From positions 3,410,001-3,474,000 of the forward strand of contig NZ_CP062946.1 in assembly GCF_014898095.1 (NCBI RefSeq): 64,000 bases of DNA, in the 5' to 3' direction. The position numbers and the translations under genes are program-made. Shown here piece after piece: positions 38,595 through 47,505 of this stretch. The notes under the pieces are model-generated. The model did no database searches, was not told where the DNA came from, and worked only from the letters and a program-made list of their open reading frames with translations. Position 1 is the first letter of the stretch; the number at the start of each line of letters is the position of its first letter. Source of the stretch: Thalassotalea sp. LPB0316. GTDB lineage: Bacteria > Pseudomonadota > Gammaproteobacteria > Enterobacterales > Alteromonadaceae.

Positions 38595-38630
38595 TTAAAA
38601 AAATAAGCCCCGTAAACAAACTTACGAGGC
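38595..38630 (-). terminator. Terminator between gcvH and gcvP
   Basis: On the minus strand GCCTCGTAA pairs with TTACGGGGC around a 6-base loop, followed by TTATTTTTTT. It lies 19 bp after the gcvH stop and about 100 bp before the gcvP start, so it could attenuate read-through into gcvP. Confidence 0.8.
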
Positions 38631-38648
38631 CTTAAACACTATCGACGA

Positions 38649-39038
38649 TTAGTCTTCGTCAATTGAATTCGCGTAACCTTCAGCGTCAAGTAAGCTGTCT
38701 AACTCACCTTCGTCTTCAAGTTTAATTTTGAACATCCAACCGTCACCAAAAGCGTCAGAGTTAACGAGCTCTGGTGAGTCTTCTAATTCTTCGTTCACTT
38801 CAACAATTTCACCGGCAACTGGTGCGTAGATGTCTGAAGCTGCTTTTACAGACTCAGCAACAGCAACGTCGTCACCTGTGCTTACGCTTTCGCCAACTTC
38901 TGGTAATTCAACAAATACCATGTCACCTAATAATTCTTGTGCATGCTCTGTAATACCAACAGTTACGATGCCGTTACCTTCGTTACGTACCCACTCATGC
39001 GACGTTGCGTATTTTAACTCTGAAGGAATGTTACTCAT
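38649..39038 (-). CDS. gcvH: Glycine cleavage system H protein
   Basis: A 129-residue lipoyl carrier. The lipoylated lysine is in [17 protein letters not shown] near residue 65, the standard ESVKAASD motif. The N-terminus [17 protein letters not shown] and the C-terminal WMFKIKL segment fit GcvH. It shuttles the methylamine group from GcvP to GcvT. A terminator follows before gcvP, and a REP-like repeat lies between it and gcvT. Confidence 0.97.
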   Translation of the reverse strand: MSNIPSELKYATSHEWVRNEGNGIVTVGITEHAQELLGDMVFVELPEVGESVSTGDDVAVAESVKAASDIYAPVAGEIVEVNEELEDSPELVNSDAFGDGWMFKIKLEDEGELDSLLDAEGYANSIDED

Positions 39039-39171
39039 TTTTATGTTCCTAATGTTGAATGTTTTTAAATTCTGTTTTGTGAGCGTTGTGCTCTCGTTAG
39101 CAATCTACTCACTGAATATAGAGCAAATGCTAACTTAATCAATGATCTTTTTGTTAAAGTTCAAGATTGCG

Positions 39172-39225
39172 GCCTTCGCCGCAATGACGGTCTGTCGTTC
39201 CTGCGAAGGCAGGAATCTCTAACGA
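39172..39225. repeat. REP-like palindromic repeat
   Basis: Two short hairpins, TGCGGCctTCGCCGCA and TTCCTGCGAAGGCAGGAA, followed by TCTC. The second has the same layout as the GTCATT...AATCTC units of the array at 41819, with C-G pairs changed. It lies 2 bp beyond the gcvT stop on the minus strand and could act as an mRNA stabiliser or terminator-like element. Confidence 0.7.
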
Positions 39226-39226
39226 C

Positions 39227-40312
39227 TTAAAGTACTGATTTACCGTTACGTACAAAGCTAGGCTTAACAACTGTTACTTTGACTAGTTTCTTACGCATTT
39301 CAACTTCAACGCTATCACCTACTTTTACTGCACGTGGTACACGCGCCATAGCAATTGAGTGACCTAACGTCGGTGAGAACGTACCAGAGGTAATAACGCC
39401 TTCACCTTCAGCAGTCACAACTTTTAAACCACCGCGCAATACGCCTTTTTCTTCAAGTACTAAACCAACTAATTTTGGCTCTGTGCCCGCTTCGCGTTTC
39501 TCTGCTAAAGCCGCTTTACCTTTAAAGTCACGCTCTTCGTCCCAAACAATTGTCCAAGCCATGTTAGCCGCTAATGGCGTAACTGACTCGTCCATATCTT
39601 GGCCGTATAAGTTCATACCTGCTTCTAAACGCAAGGTATCACGGGCACCTAATCCACACGGTTTAACACCTGCATCTAACAGTTGTTGCCAGAAATCTGC
39701 CGCCATACTTTCAGGTAAGGCAATCTCATAGCCTGCTTCACCTGTGTAGCCGGTTGTTGCGATAAATAAGTCGCCAGCTTGCACACTAAAGAAAGGCTTC
39801 ATACCTTCTACGGCCGCTTTTTGCTCATCGTTTAATAACGTCGCAACTTTCGCTTTTGCTTGTGGGCCTTGTACTGCGATCATCGCAAACTCTGGGCGCT
39901 CAGTAATCGTGACATCAAAGCTTTTTGCTTGCTCATTGATCCACGCTAAATCTTTTTCACGAGTCGCTGAGTTAACCACTAGGCGATATTGAGTTGTGGT
40001 GAAGAAGTAAATAATTAAATCGTCGATAACACCGCCAGCTTCATTACACATACCTGTGTATAACGCTTTGCCTGCAACATCTAATTTTGCTACATCGTTG
40101 ATTACAAGCTTGCGTAAAAATGCTTGTGCATCTGCGCCATCAACATCAACAATGGTCATGTGTGAAACGTCGAACATACCGGCGTCTTGACGAACTCCAT
40201 GGTGCTCTTCAATTTGAGAACCATAGTTAATTGGCATTTCCCAGCCGTGAAAATCAACCATTTTAGCGCCTGCTTCAAGGTGCTTTGCATGTAATACGGT
40301 TTTATTTGGCAT
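39227..40312 (-). CDS. gcvT: Glycine cleavage system T protein (aminomethyltransferase)
   Basis: A 361-residue T-protein. It starts at the ATG at 40312 ([20 protein letters not shown]); an in-frame GTG at 40324 is less likely. The family motifs [15 protein letters not shown] near residue 48, [11 protein letters not shown] near 186 and [18 protein letters not shown] near 220 are clear. It releases ammonia and moves the one-carbon unit to tetrahydrofolate. No glycine riboswitch is seen in the 240 bp upstream. The ubiI operon terminator separates it from the ubiquinone genes. Confidence 0.97.
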   Translation of the reverse strand: MPNKTVLHAKHLEAGAKMVDFHGWEMPINYGSQIEEHHGVRQDAGMFDVSHMTIVDVDGADAQAFLRKLVINDVAKLDVAGKALYTGMCNEAGGVIDDLIIYFFTTTQYRLVVNSATREKDLAWINEQAKSFDVTITERPEFAMIAVQGPQAKAKVATLLNDEQKAAVEGMKPFFSVQAGDLFIATTGYTGEAGYEIALPESMAADFWQQLLDAGVKPCGLGARDTLRLEAGMNLYGQDMDESVTPLAANMAWTIVWDEERDFKGKAALAEKREAGTEPKLVGLVLEEKGVLRGGLKVVTAEGEGVITSGTFSPTLGHSIAMARVPRAVKVGDSVEVEMRKKLVKVTVVKPSFVRNGKSVL

Positions 40313-40464
40313 CACTCGTTCCACTTTATGTTGTGTCAGTTAATTGAATTAAAGCCTAGCGCAATTTAGCTCAAATTAAAGACAATTATTGCTGGCTTTT
40401 TATTGTGCGCCAGATTATAGCCATGCTCCAAATGGGGATCAATAAATTACCACTAATTTTCAAA

Positions 40465-40514
40465 TAAAAAACCGCCTAATTAAATTCTTCCGAAGAATAT
40501 TTAAAATAAGCGGT
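40465..40514 (-). terminator. Terminator of the ubiH-ubiI operon
   Basis: A long interrupted hairpin with outer ACCGC/GCGGT arms and an inner ATTCTTC-C-GAAGAAT palindrome. On the minus strand it is followed by TTTTTTATTT. It lies about 40 bp after the ubiI stop and ends that transcript before gcvT. Confidence 0.75.
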
Positions 40515-40554
40515 ATTTATAAAATTTAATTTTAATTTTTTGGCGTTTTTTATG

Positions 40555-41784
40555 TTAATCAAACGACCACTTTTCTGACTGCTTGGTCAAGCTTGGCATG
40601 TGAGATTTTTTACCCAAGGCTTGATTTATCATCAGCTGTTTTACTGGCTTAACTTGATTTAAAAGATCTAAGCCAAATCCACGTAGTGTTTGCAGTGGCA
40701 ATGGCAATGGTGAAAACACTTGTTTAATACTTTCCATTGCGCTGATCATCTCAACCGCATCGTTTTTACGCCAACGGGCAAAGCCCTTTAAGGCAATAGT
40801 TGAGTCTATGGTATTGAGCTGATTATTCTCGGCTAGCTCAGCAAAGCAGTCAGCAAGTGCAACAGCATCAATAATGCCTAAATTAACGCCTTGGCCAGCT
40901 AGCGGATGAATGGTATGTGCCGCATCGCCAATTAAAACCGCCCTATCTTTAATGAAGTCGCGCGCGAGGCGCATTGTTAACGGATAACTAAAACGCTCAC
41001 TCGCTAAGTGTAATTGCCCTAACTTGCCATCACTTGCTGCAGTTATTTCTTTACCAAATTGCTCATTGGTTAATCCTTGTAACCTTTTGGCGTCGTCTGG
41101 CTGTGTTGACCAAACGATAGAATAACTGCCTTGCTCGAATAACGGCAGAAACGCTAATGGGCCCGTAGGTAAAAATACCTGCCATGCCATTGGCATTAAC
41201 TTTTGCTCGGTTTTTACCGTTGCGACCAAGGCATGGTGATCGTAATCTCGAAACGTTAACGGCATATCGAGCTGGTTGCGAAGCCATGAATTTGCCCCAT
41301 CGGCACCAATTATATAGTTTGCAATAATCGGCTGTTGACCATCAAAGCTAGCAAAAACTTCGTTTTCCCCCATGCCGATGCTAGCAACTTTCTGGCTGAT
41401 AAAGCTTATTCCAGCGTCTGCCTGTGCTGTTTGCCAAAGCGCCTTGCGTATCACGTTATTCTCAATAATCGCACCGAGGTTGTCTCTATCGACATCTTGC
41501 GCGTTAAAGTCTAACTTGCCGCCCGCTGCCTTATCCCAAATATGCATGGCTTGGTATGGCTGATAGCGCATAGAGATGATCGCCGACCAAACGCCTAAGT
41601 TTTTAAACACTTGCTCACTTGCTTGGTTGATGGCACTCACGCGAACCTCGGGCTCATTGGCCAAGACACTTGGCGAGGTATCGTCAACGATAGCAATGGT
41701 GAGCGATGATAGTTTACGCACAGCTAACGCTAGCGTTAAGCCAACCATGCCACCACCAACAATTAATAAATCGTACTTTTGCAT
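40555..41784 (-). CDS. ubiI: Ubiquinone FAD monooxygenase (UbiI/VisC type)
   Basis: A 409-residue flavoprotein of the UbiH/UbiF/VisC family. The FAD-binding start DLLIVGGGMVGLTLAL follows the chosen ATG at 41784, and GDAAHTIHPLAGQGVNLG (near residue 285) is the second FAD motif. The longer frame to 41859 extends into the repeat array and is rejected. Position (after ubiH, before gcvT) matches ubiI in E. coli, which hydroxylates C5 of the ubiquinone ring. It is separated from ubiH by a large repeat array. Confidence 0.9.
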   Translation of the reverse strand: MQKYDLLIVGGGMVGLTLALAVRKLSSLTIAIVDDTSPSVLANEPEVRVSAINQASEQVFKNLGVWSAIISMRYQPYQAMHIWDKAAGGKLDFNAQDVDRDNLGAIIENNVIRKALWQTAQADAGISFISQKVASIGMGENEVFASFDGQQPIIANYIIGADGANSWLRNQLDMPLTFRDYDHHALVATVKTEQKLMPMAWQVFLPTGPLAFLPLFEQGSYSIVWSTQPDDAKRLQGLTNEQFGKEITAASDGKLGQLHLASERFSYPLTMRLARDFIKDRAVLIGDAAHTIHPLAGQGVNLGIIDAVALADCFAELAENNQLNTIDSTIALKGFARWRKNDAVEMISAMESIKQVFSPLPLPLQTLRGFGLDLLNQVKPVKQLMINQALGKKSHMPSLTKQSEKWSFD

Positions 41785-41818
41785 ATTTGCTAAGTTCTCA
41801 TTTGTTATAACTCGTACC

Positions 41819-42575
41819 GTCATTACCGCGAATGCAGTAATCTCCTTTACACTATACATAGATACCCGACTACTCGGGTATGACTCCTACTGTCATTACC
41901 GCGAATGCCTGTATGGACGCAGGTAAGTAGAACAATGTAGGAGCAATTGTCGAGGCGGTAATCTCCTTTCCACAACACAAAGATACCCGACTGCTCGGGT
42001 ATGACTCACACCGTCATTACCGCGAAAGCGGTAATCTCCTTTTCACTGCACATAGATACCCGACTGCTCGGGTATGACTCCTACTGTCATTACCGCAAAA
42101 GCGGTAATCTCCTTTTCACTGCACATAGATACCCGACTGCTCGGGTATGACTCCTACTGTCATTACCGCAAAAGCGGTAATTTCCTTTTCACTGCACATA
42201 GATACCCGACTGCTCGGGTATGACTCCTACTGTCATTACCGCGAATGCCTGTATGGACGCAGGTAAGTAGAACAATACAGGAGCAATTGTCGAGGCGGTA
42301 ATCTCCTTTCCACAACACAAAGATACCCGACTGCTCGGGTATGACTCACACCGTCATTACCGCGAAAGCGGTAATCTCCTTTTTACAACACAAAGATACC
42401 CGACTACTCGGGTATGACTCACACTGTCATTACCGCGAATGCCTGCATGGACGCAGGTAAGTAGAACAATGCAGGAGCAATTGTCGAGGCGGTAATCTCC
42501 TTTCCACAACACAAAGATACCCGACTGCTCAGGTATGACTCGCAGTGTCATTGCCACGAATGCGGGAATCTCAGC
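41819..42575. repeat. Tandem array of REP-like palindromic units (73/121 bp)
   Basis: Nine units begin with GTCATT at 41819, 41892, 42013, 42086, 42159, 42232, 42353, 42426 and 42547. Spacing is 73 bp, or 121 bp where an extra ~48-bp block (with TGGACGCAGGTAAGTAGAAC) sits inside the first hairpin. Each unit has two palindromes: ACCGCGAAAGCGGT and ATACCCGACTGCTCGGGTAT. The last unit is degenerate and resembles the common GTCATTCCCGCGAAAGCGGGAATC repeat type. The array fills the ubiH-ubiI gap, so the message must carry about 18 hairpins. Unit similarity suggests recent amplification. Confidence 0.9.
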
Positions 42576-42583
42576 GCCTCAAA

Positions 42584-43789
42584 TTAATAGCCCATCGTTT
42601 TAGCAACGAAAGGGTGTTTAATACAGTTCATGTAATTAAGCGCTTTTAAGCCAATATTGCGACCCGCAATAAGTGGCGGTAACTCATTTGAAAACAGTGT
42701 GACTAATGAGTCTGTTAAGCCAATAACCTGTTGATGATCTTGGCGTCGCTGCGCTTGGTAATTTTGTATCAAAGTTAACCCACCAATGTCTTGATCATTA
42801 TCAAGAGCCTTCGTTATTGCTGTCGCTAAATCTTTAGTATCGCGCAAACCTAAATTAAACCCTTGACCAGCAATCGGGTGAATCGTATGCGAAGCATTAC
42901 CGATCAAAATAGTTCGATGAGAAACCTGTTCAGTGGCTTGAATAAGATGAAGCGGGTAAACAAAACGCTCCCCCACTTGCGTGATCTCACCTAACCAAGG
43001 GCCAAACTCTTCATATAAAGCGTACTTAAGGGATTGCTCATCGAGCTGTTGAATTTGCTCCGCCCGCTCAGGTGGTAACGTCCAAACTAACGAGCAGCGA
43101 TCTTTTGACAGCGGCAACATTGCCAATGGGCCATTGGTTGTGAAACGCTCATAAGCAACATTGTCGTGTTTTTTTGCTGTACTCACATTAGCAATAAGCG
43201 CTGACTGCTGATAGGACTTAGCTGTAGTGGTAATACCCGCAGCTTGACGCACCACTGAATGACCGCCGTCACAACCAAGCAATAGCTTGGTCATTACCAC
43301 CTTTTTATCATCAAGCGTGATAGCTACATCTTGTGCTTGGTATTCAACATTGGCAATAGAGTTAGGACAAAACCAACTGATATTATCGTACTGGCTCAGC
43401 TCTTGGTGAATCGCTTTACCAATTAATGCCATTTCAATCACCACACCAAGGGCAGAAACATTATGCTCTTGAGCGTAAATACGCGCTTTACCGTAATTGC
43501 CTTTATCGGAAATATGAATGGTTTCAATTGGCGTCGCCGCACTTTTCATGTGTTGCCAAACATTAAGCTGGGCAAGATAACTCACGCTTTGATGTGAAAG
43601 AGCTAACACCCGATCGTCAAAGTTTAAACTTGGCGTTGTATTAATTGGCGCATTTTCTACGATGGCAATATTAAGCGCTTCACCGTTCGCCTTAGTCAGT
43701 TGCGATAAGCTTAACGCGGTGAGCGCGCCCGACAAGCCACCACCAGAAATGACGATATCAAATGCACTATTTTCTGACACTTTGTTCAT
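42584..43789 (-). CDS. ubiH: Ubiquinone FAD monooxygenase (UbiH type)
   Basis: A 401-residue flavoprotein of the same family as UbiI. FAD motifs are DIVISGGGLSGALTA at the N-terminus, LGCDGGHSVVRQ near residue 160 and GNASHTIHPIAGQGFNLG near 281. Its place directly after pepP matches ubiH in E. coli, which hydroxylates C6 of the ring (2-octaprenyl-6-methoxyphenol hydroxylase). It is 55 bp from pepP on the same strand, with the repeat array downstream. Confidence 0.92.
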   Translation of the reverse strand: MNKVSENSAFDIVISGGGLSGALTALSLSQLTKANGEALNIAIVENAPINTTPSLNFDDRVLALSHQSVSYLAQLNVWQHMKSAATPIETIHISDKGNYGKARIYAQEHNVSALGVVIEMALIGKAIHQELSQYDNISWFCPNSIANVEYQAQDVAITLDDKKVVMTKLLLGCDGGHSVVRQAAGITTTAKSYQQSALIANVSTAKKHDNVAYERFTTNGPLAMLPLSKDRCSLVWTLPPERAEQIQQLDEQSLKYALYEEFGPWLGEITQVGERFVYPLHLIQATEQVSHRTILIGNASHTIHPIAGQGFNLGLRDTKDLATAITKALDNDQDIGGLTLIQNYQAQRRQDHQQVIGLTDSLVTLFSNELPPLIAGRNIGLKALNYMNCIKHPFVAKTMGY

Positions 43790-43844
43790 TACTCCGCGCT
43801 GTTTATCTAGTAGCTAACTTTAGTTAATTAAGATCCCAGACTCA

Positions 43845-45167
43845 CTAAGATGCCATTAATGCTTCAATGTCGGCAATTGTTTTTGGCACACCTAACGAGT
43901 AGTTTTCATAGCCGTTTTCAGTGACCACAACATTATCTTCGATGCGCACACCTATACCTTTGTACTTGTCATCAACTTCGGCATCTAATGGAATGTATAA
44001 ACCAGGCTCGATAGTCATGATCATACCCGGTTCAAAAGCGCGATTTTGACGACGGTTTTCGTCGATGTCGTAATCACCAACATCGTGAACATCAAGCCCT
44101 AACCAGTGGCCTAAACCGTGAATAAAGTACTGCTTGCAAGCCTTTTCTTCCATTAAGGTATCAAAATCACCTTGTAAGATACCTAACTCAACTAAGCCTT
44201 TGGTGAATACTTCGTGAACAATATCGTTAAGCTGCGCAAAACTTACGCCTGGTTTAATCGCTTCAATTGACGCGATTTGTGCATCTAACACTAACTGATA
44301 AATCTCTTTTTGCGCTGGCGTAAATTTACCGTTTATCGGGAATGTTCGAGTGATATCAGACGCATAACCATCGAGCTCGCCACCGGCATCAATCAATAAC
44401 AATTCGTTGTCTTTTAATACATCACTATTGTCGGTGTAATGCAAAATATTGGCATTGTCGCCGCCGGCAACAATTGAGCCGTACGCTGGGTGTCGCGCAC
44501 CATTAAAGGCAAATTCATGATGAACTTCGGCTTCTATTTGGTACTCAAACATCCCTACTTGACAGTTTTTCATCGCGCGAACATGAGCGTTGGCAGTAAT
44601 TTCGTTGGCTTTACGCATCACCGCTAATTCGGCTTGCGATTTAATTAAGCGCATTTCTGCTAACATGCCAGAGCAATCAATTAACTGACTTGGCGCTTTA
44701 TCACCAGCTTTAACCCCCGATTTTACTGCACTTAACCAATCAAATATTTGACTGTCGAAAGCGTCGTTTTCATTGTGAACTGTGTATAACGACGATTTGT
44801 GCTTGAGCATAGCAACGATTTGTTCATCGGCCTGCTCAAGAGTAAAGGTTTGATCAAACGCGTATTTTTCTTTTGCTAGTTCAGCGCCAACTCGGCGACC
44901 ATGCCAGACTTCTTGTAATGGGTCTTTATCGCGACAAAATAGCGTACTCTGGCCGTTGCCCAATGCATCTTTAGTTAGTACTAAAAGTGCTTGTGGCTCG
45001 TTAAAGCCAGTCAAATAAAGAAAATTCTTGTTTTGACAAAATGGAAATTCAGTATCGTGACTGCGCGTTAGCTCGTCAGCCGCACAAAAAATCGCAATGG
45101 AATTTAGGTCCATTTGATCAATAAAACAGGCTCTGCGAGCAACAAATTCTTGGATATCAATCAACAT
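43845..45167 (-). CDS. pepP: Xaa-Pro aminopeptidase II
   Basis: A 440-residue M24 peptidase. The metal ligands appear in order: two Asp in LLIDAGGELDGYASDITRTF (near residues 257 and 268), His in HGLGHWLGLDVHD (near 350), Glu in IEPGLYI (near 381) and Glu in VRIEDNVVV (near 404). The N-terminal creatinase-like domain is present. It removes N-terminal residues before proline. It lies 12 bp after the ygfB-like gene and before ubiH, the conserved order. Confidence 0.96.
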   Translation of the reverse strand: MLIDIQEFVARRACFIDQMDLNSIAIFCAADELTRSHDTEFPFCQNKNFLYLTGFNEPQALLVLTKDALGNGQSTLFCRDKDPLQEVWHGRRVGAELAKEKYAFDQTFTLEQADEQIVAMLKHKSSLYTVHNENDAFDSQIFDWLSAVKSGVKAGDKAPSQLIDCSGMLAEMRLIKSQAELAVMRKANEITANAHVRAMKNCQVGMFEYQIEAEVHHEFAFNGARHPAYGSIVAGGDNANILHYTDNSDVLKDNELLLIDAGGELDGYASDITRTFPINGKFTPAQKEIYQLVLDAQIASIEAIKPGVSFAQLNDIVHEVFTKGLVELGILQGDFDTLMEEKACKQYFIHGLGHWLGLDVHDVGDYDIDENRRQNRAFEPGMIMTIEPGLYIPLDAEVDDKYKGIGVRIEDNVVVTENGYENYSLGVPKTIADIEALMAS

Positions 45168-45179
45168 AACTAGCTCTTA

Positions 45180-45749
45180 TTAATGTAGTGTTTTATTTGG
45201 GCTTTTCTGCTCAGGTGCACTACCGAGCTCAGAAAAAATCAACAATGAGGAGATACGCACATACTCTTCAATTTCTAACAAAGCGTGCTCGCCTTCTTCA
45301 TCTTCATCAACTTCACTTGACAAGTTGGCGATTTCAGCAAAATCAGCGATCACTTCTTTAACTTCATCTGAGGCGATATCTGATTGCTGATGCTGCATGC
45401 CAAAGCCTAAATTAAAGCCTTGCACCCAATGGCCTAATGCGGCGCTGCGCTGTGCTAACGACTCTTCGTCATCCGGCAACAACAAACTAAACCCATAAGA
45501 GTCGTCTAACAGGTTTTGCCAAATATTACTGTAGACTGACTGGACACTAGAACTTAAGGTGGCACTAAAACTTTGGCCATTGTTGAAAGCGTCAGCAAGG
45601 AGCGCTGAGTAACTGGCATTGTCAAACTCGTAACCGGCGGCAATAAGACCGGTTAGAAAGCCGTGGATCTCGCTAGCATGGGCGATCACATCTTGAGTAG
45701 AAATAATTGATTGCAACGTGGAAAAATCAATTGCGTGTGCTGAGCTCAT
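45180..45749 (-). CDS. UPF0149 (YgfB-like) protein
   Basis: A 189-residue protein of the UPF0149/YecA-YgfB family. Conserved features are EIHGFLTGLIAAG near residue 27, SFSATLSSSVQSVYSNI, the DDSYGFSLLLPDDEESL block near 78 and LGHWVQGFNLGFGM near 106. YgfB in Pseudomonas influences ampicillin resistance through AlpA; the general role is unclear. It is the first gene of the ygfB-pepP-ubiH-ubiI group, divergent from zapA. Confidence 0.92.
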   Translation of the reverse strand: MSSAHAIDFSTLQSIISTQDVIAHASEIHGFLTGLIAAGYEFDNASYSALLADAFNNGQSFSATLSSSVQSVYSNIWQNLLDDSYGFSLLLPDDEESLAQRSAALGHWVQGFNLGFGMQHQQSDIASDEVKEVIADFAEIANLSSEVDEDEEGEHALLEIEEYVRISSLLIFSELGSAPEQKSPNKTLH

Positions 45750-45950
45750 CGTTCAACTCTTTTTTTGGGAAAAATTGGCACTATCCTACACTTATTCAAG
45801 GCTTGGGGCTAGAATAAACTCCATCATTATCTCGCTTAACTATTGCATAGTTTTTATTGCCTCGTTATAGTGCATTATTAGCGGTAACTTTCCGTTTTTC
45901 TTCGTTTATTTAGCTAGTTTTTGCCAATTTTGGATAAAGAATAACCAACC

Positions 45951-46262
45951 ATGACACCTCAGTGCTTAGAAATTGAAATTGCTGGTAAACAACTAAAAAT
46001 TGCCTGTCCGGTTGGCGAGGAGTCGGCACTGCTAAAATCTGCCCAAGATTTAACCGCTCGACTAGAGCAAGCACAATCGGCTCATCCTAGCGCGAAAACA
46101 GAAAATTTGTTGCTGATGTTGGCACTAAATTTAACCAACGAACTACTTTCATTAAAAGCAGAAATGGTCCAAGAGCGAGTTGAAACGCAAGAGAAAATCG
46201 CTTTATTACAATCAACTATTGAACAAGCGATAAACGTTACTAGTACCAAGAAAGCAGGGTAA
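45951..46262 (+). CDS. zapA: Cell division protein ZapA
   Basis: A 103-residue ZapA. The N-terminal globular part has EIEIAGKQLKIACPVGEESAL, then the AQDLTARLEQAQ helix, and the C-terminal half is a coiled coil that dimerises. It cross-links FtsZ filaments at the Z-ring. Divergence from the ygfB-pepP genes is the standard gammaproteobacterial order. Here a solute-binding-like gene separates it from the 6S RNA gene. Confidence 0.93.
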   Translation: MTPQCLEIEIAGKQLKIACPVGEESALLKSAQDLTARLEQAQSAHPSAKTENLLLMLALNLTNELLSLKAEMVQERVETQEKIALLQSTIEQAINVTSTKKAG

Positions 46263-46372
46263 TACAAGTCTCACAGCGTTTTTTCGTAAGCCTAAGCAAA
46301 CATGTAAATATTAATTCACTTTTGTTTTTACTATGCTATTTTTAGTGGCTTTTATTAACTAAACGTTATCTT

Positions 46373-47059
46373 ATGTTTATCAAGCTAATTTTATTAGTTA
46401 TTTCTTCTGTGTCTTTTTCGATTCTCGCACAAGAGAAAATACGTTACTTTTATTCTTCATTGCCCCCATATGAATATATCAATGCTGACAACCGCGCTGA
46501 CGGCATGGGCATAGAGGCGATAAAACAACTCTTTTATCAAAATTCGCCATCTATTGAGTTTCACTTTAACTCGATCAATCGAGGTATCAAATTATTAAAA
46601 ACAGGTGACTACGACCTAGTTTCAGTTATTGCGCCAAACGAGCAAGTACAAAAAGACTTTTATATAAGTAATCGGCCTTTGTACTTTGTTAGACTGGGCG
46701 TTATACGCAATCAGTCGACGCCTAGCCTGAAAGACATCAGCCAACTAAAACAGCAACCTTATGTCGCACTAAGCTCTTCTGCATTTTATGGTCTCCAAGA
46801 TAAATTGGACACTAACAACACCAATGGCATGCGATATAATGTCGATAGTTTTGAGCAAGCACTGCAACTCATAAATGCAGGCAAAGTAGACTATTTCCTC
46901 ACCTATGATTATCCAAGCAAAACATCAACACTCTCAACCAATGTTTTTGACGGACTTGTGTCAATGCCTGTTTATATTGCTATATCAAAGCATCATCCTA
47001 ATGCCACTGCATTGGTGAATCTAGTGAATGATAAATTAGATAACCAATCAACTCATTAA
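46373..47059 (+). CDS. Extracellular solute-binding-like protein (SBP_bac_3 type)
   Basis: A 228-residue protein with a signal peptide (residues 1-19, ending SILAQ). The rest fits the amino-acid-type solute-binding fold: IRYFYSSLPPYEYINADNRADG, GMGIEAIKQLF, and the DYDLVSVIAPNEQ segment near 82. No ABC permease is nearby; such orphan proteins are common in Alteromonadales and may serve as periplasmic sensors. A similar protein is encoded at 50935-51690. It lies between zapA and ssrS. Confidence 0.8.
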   Translation: MFIKLILLVISSVSFSILAQEKIRYFYSSLPPYEYINADNRADGMGIEAIKQLFYQNSPSIEFHFNSINRGIKLLKTGDYDLVSVIAPNEQVQKDFYISNRPLYFVRLGVIRNQSTPSLKDISQLKQQPYVALSSSAFYGLQDKLDTNNTNGMRYNVDSFEQALQLINAGKVDYFLTYDYPSKTSTLSTNVFDGLVSMPVYIAISKHHPNATALVNLVNDKLDNQSTH

Positions 47060-47189
47060 TAGTTACCAATACCGATGTTTTGCGGACAAAAACATCCCCT
47101 CGAAACTCTACGAAGGTATGTTTTTAGCTGATTGCTTACTTCTTAGATAATTTTTGTCTAGTGAATAATCGATTGGTTACAATTATTAG

Positions 47190-47217
47190 TTTCACTCGTT
47201 TGCACATCGGCTATAAT
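47190..47217 (+). promoter_or_regulatory. Sigma-70 promoter of the 6S RNA gene
   Basis: TTTCAC at 47190-47195 and TATAAT at 47212-47217 with a 16-bp spacer. Transcription should begin near 47224, which is exactly where the 6S RNA 5' strand starts. Confidence 0.75.
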
Positions 47218-47224
47218 AGCTATC

Positions 47225-47410
47225 AGAGCCTCTCGAAATTCTCGTGTGTTGACTATGTCCCCGAGCCGATAAGTTTTACCTCAGGAATTTCAGCTTTTGC
47301 TATTGAGCATGCTCGACTTGTATCGAGAAGCCTACGGTGGAAGCGCAAGTTCCGCCTTGAACCACGGTGTTCAAGGGCTAACGTTAACTGCGGTATTTTG
47401 GGAGTGCTCC
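47225..47410 (+). ncRNA. ssrS: 6S RNA
   Basis: About 186 nt that align with E. coli 6S RNA. Shared blocks are GTCCCCGAGCCGATA at 47257, TGAGCATGCTCG near 47304, GAGAAGCCT near 47325, CCTTGAACCA near 47355 and GTTCAAGGGCTA near 47369. The closing stem pairs GAGC (47226-47229) with GCTC (47406-47409), and CTCTCGAAAT with ATTTTGGGAG. 6S RNA binds sigma-70 RNA polymerase in stationary phase by mimicking an open promoter. The usual downstream gene fau (ygfA) is not here; murI follows instead. Confidence 0.95.
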
Positions 47411-47505
47411 ACATCCTCCACTTGAAATTGCAATAGAAATAATCACCTTTACTTCTGTTTGAATAAACCTTATAACTCGTTTGTTTGTAACCAATAAAGC
47501 TTGAT

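Noticed and set aside
40313..40554. Glycine riboswitch before gcvT
   Set aside because: The tandem aptamer motifs are not present in this interval; only the ubiI terminator and AT-rich sequence are seen.
41785..41859. Extended N-terminus of UbiI
   Set aside because: It reads into the repeat array; the FAD motif follows directly after the ATG at 41784.
41819..42575. The repeat array as a CRISPR
   Set aside because: Units are palindromic and the sequence between palindromes is also repeated; there are no unique spacers and no cas genes.
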